From assembly GCA_009885525.1 (NCBI GenBank), contig VFKN01000166.1, positions 1 to 37,887 of the forward strand: a stretch of DNA of 37,887 nt, written 5' to 3'. A model generated the notes under the pieces. That model was given only the letters and a program-made list of their open reading frames with translations, did not search any database and was not told the origin of the DNA. This stretch comes from Anaerolineaceae bacterium. GTDB lineage: Bacteria > Chloroflexota > Anaerolineae > Anaerolineales > Villigracilaceae. Shown piece by piece: positions 37,787 to 37,887 of the stretch; position 1 is the stretch's first letter; each line of letters begins with the position of its first letter. The position numbers and the translations under genes are program-made.

Positions 37787-37887
37787 AGACCGATTGACCG
37801 TGTTGGATGTGTTGCGGCAAGGACGCCAACGCATCTATTTGCTCAACGTGGAAGCCTTGGCGTATTTGGATGGCATGCCCTTTTCCA

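Overview
The window reads as a chromosomal piece of a Chloroflexota bacterium, probably class Anaerolineae. This is inferred from the mixture of genes: the DUF3090/SCO1664 pair, DnaE-type polymerase with a long proline-rich linker, lipoproteins with Pro/Thr-rich linkers, a tungstate transporter and short AT-rich promoters. The many small palindromic intergenic repeats also fit. No rRNA, tRNA, CRISPR array, phage module or complete insertion sequence was seen. Gene density is high and almost every gene is intact.

Layout. 1-2533 (minus): homoserine dehydrogenase (cut by the window edge), SCO1664-type kinase-fold protein and DUF3090 protein. 2680-4359 (plus): a B12-dependent acyl-CoA mutase large subunit whose active-site residues match isobutyryl-CoA mutase, not methylmalonyl-CoA mutase. 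4518-7222: a GPH-family sugar/cation symporter (minus) and a YprB-like RNase H-fold exonuclease (plus). 7256-9520: two paralogous STAS proteins flanking a ferric-reductase-like flavocytochrome. 9620-16966: a rhodanese, a 58-residue membrane peptide and a zinc-uptake cluster. That cluster holds a three-part fusion (ZevA-like domain, NicO/ZevB-like permease, TolB propeller), ZnuA, ZnuC and ZnuB. It is interrupted by an oppositely oriented Fic gene and by a four-helix-bundle (S23) cassette with inverted flanks. 17022-20095: two tandem M1-type metallopeptidase lipoproteins. 20169-22353: a RibD-type reductase, RibA with an extra Cys-rich N-terminus, and an SDR. 22399-29008 (minus): cytochrome b561, alpha/beta hydrolase, an Fes-like esterase and the replicative polymerase DnaE. 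29239-31705: OsmC, a YkvA/DUF1232 protein coupled to a PQQ-type sugar dehydrogenase, and a small Cys/His protein. 31865-35274 (minus): tungstate ABC transporter tupABC behind a one-component regulator, with a matching operator before both the regulator and tupA. 35522-37639 (plus): nitronate monooxygenase family protein and a response regulator that has lost its output domain. The window ends in a degenerate stretch with a TIR-like fragment.

The most unusual theme is palindromic DNA inside or against genes. A perfect 50-bp palindrome lies in frame in dnaE. A double-hairpin repeat lies in frame in the zinc permease fusion. Another copy of part of that repeat forms the first codons of the SDR. 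A 132-bp element with 16-bp terminal inverted repeats and a 9-bp target duplication separates two hydrolase genes that were once about 18 nt apart. Together these suggest active miniature elements that tolerate or exploit reading frames, comparable in principle to Rickettsia palindromic elements.
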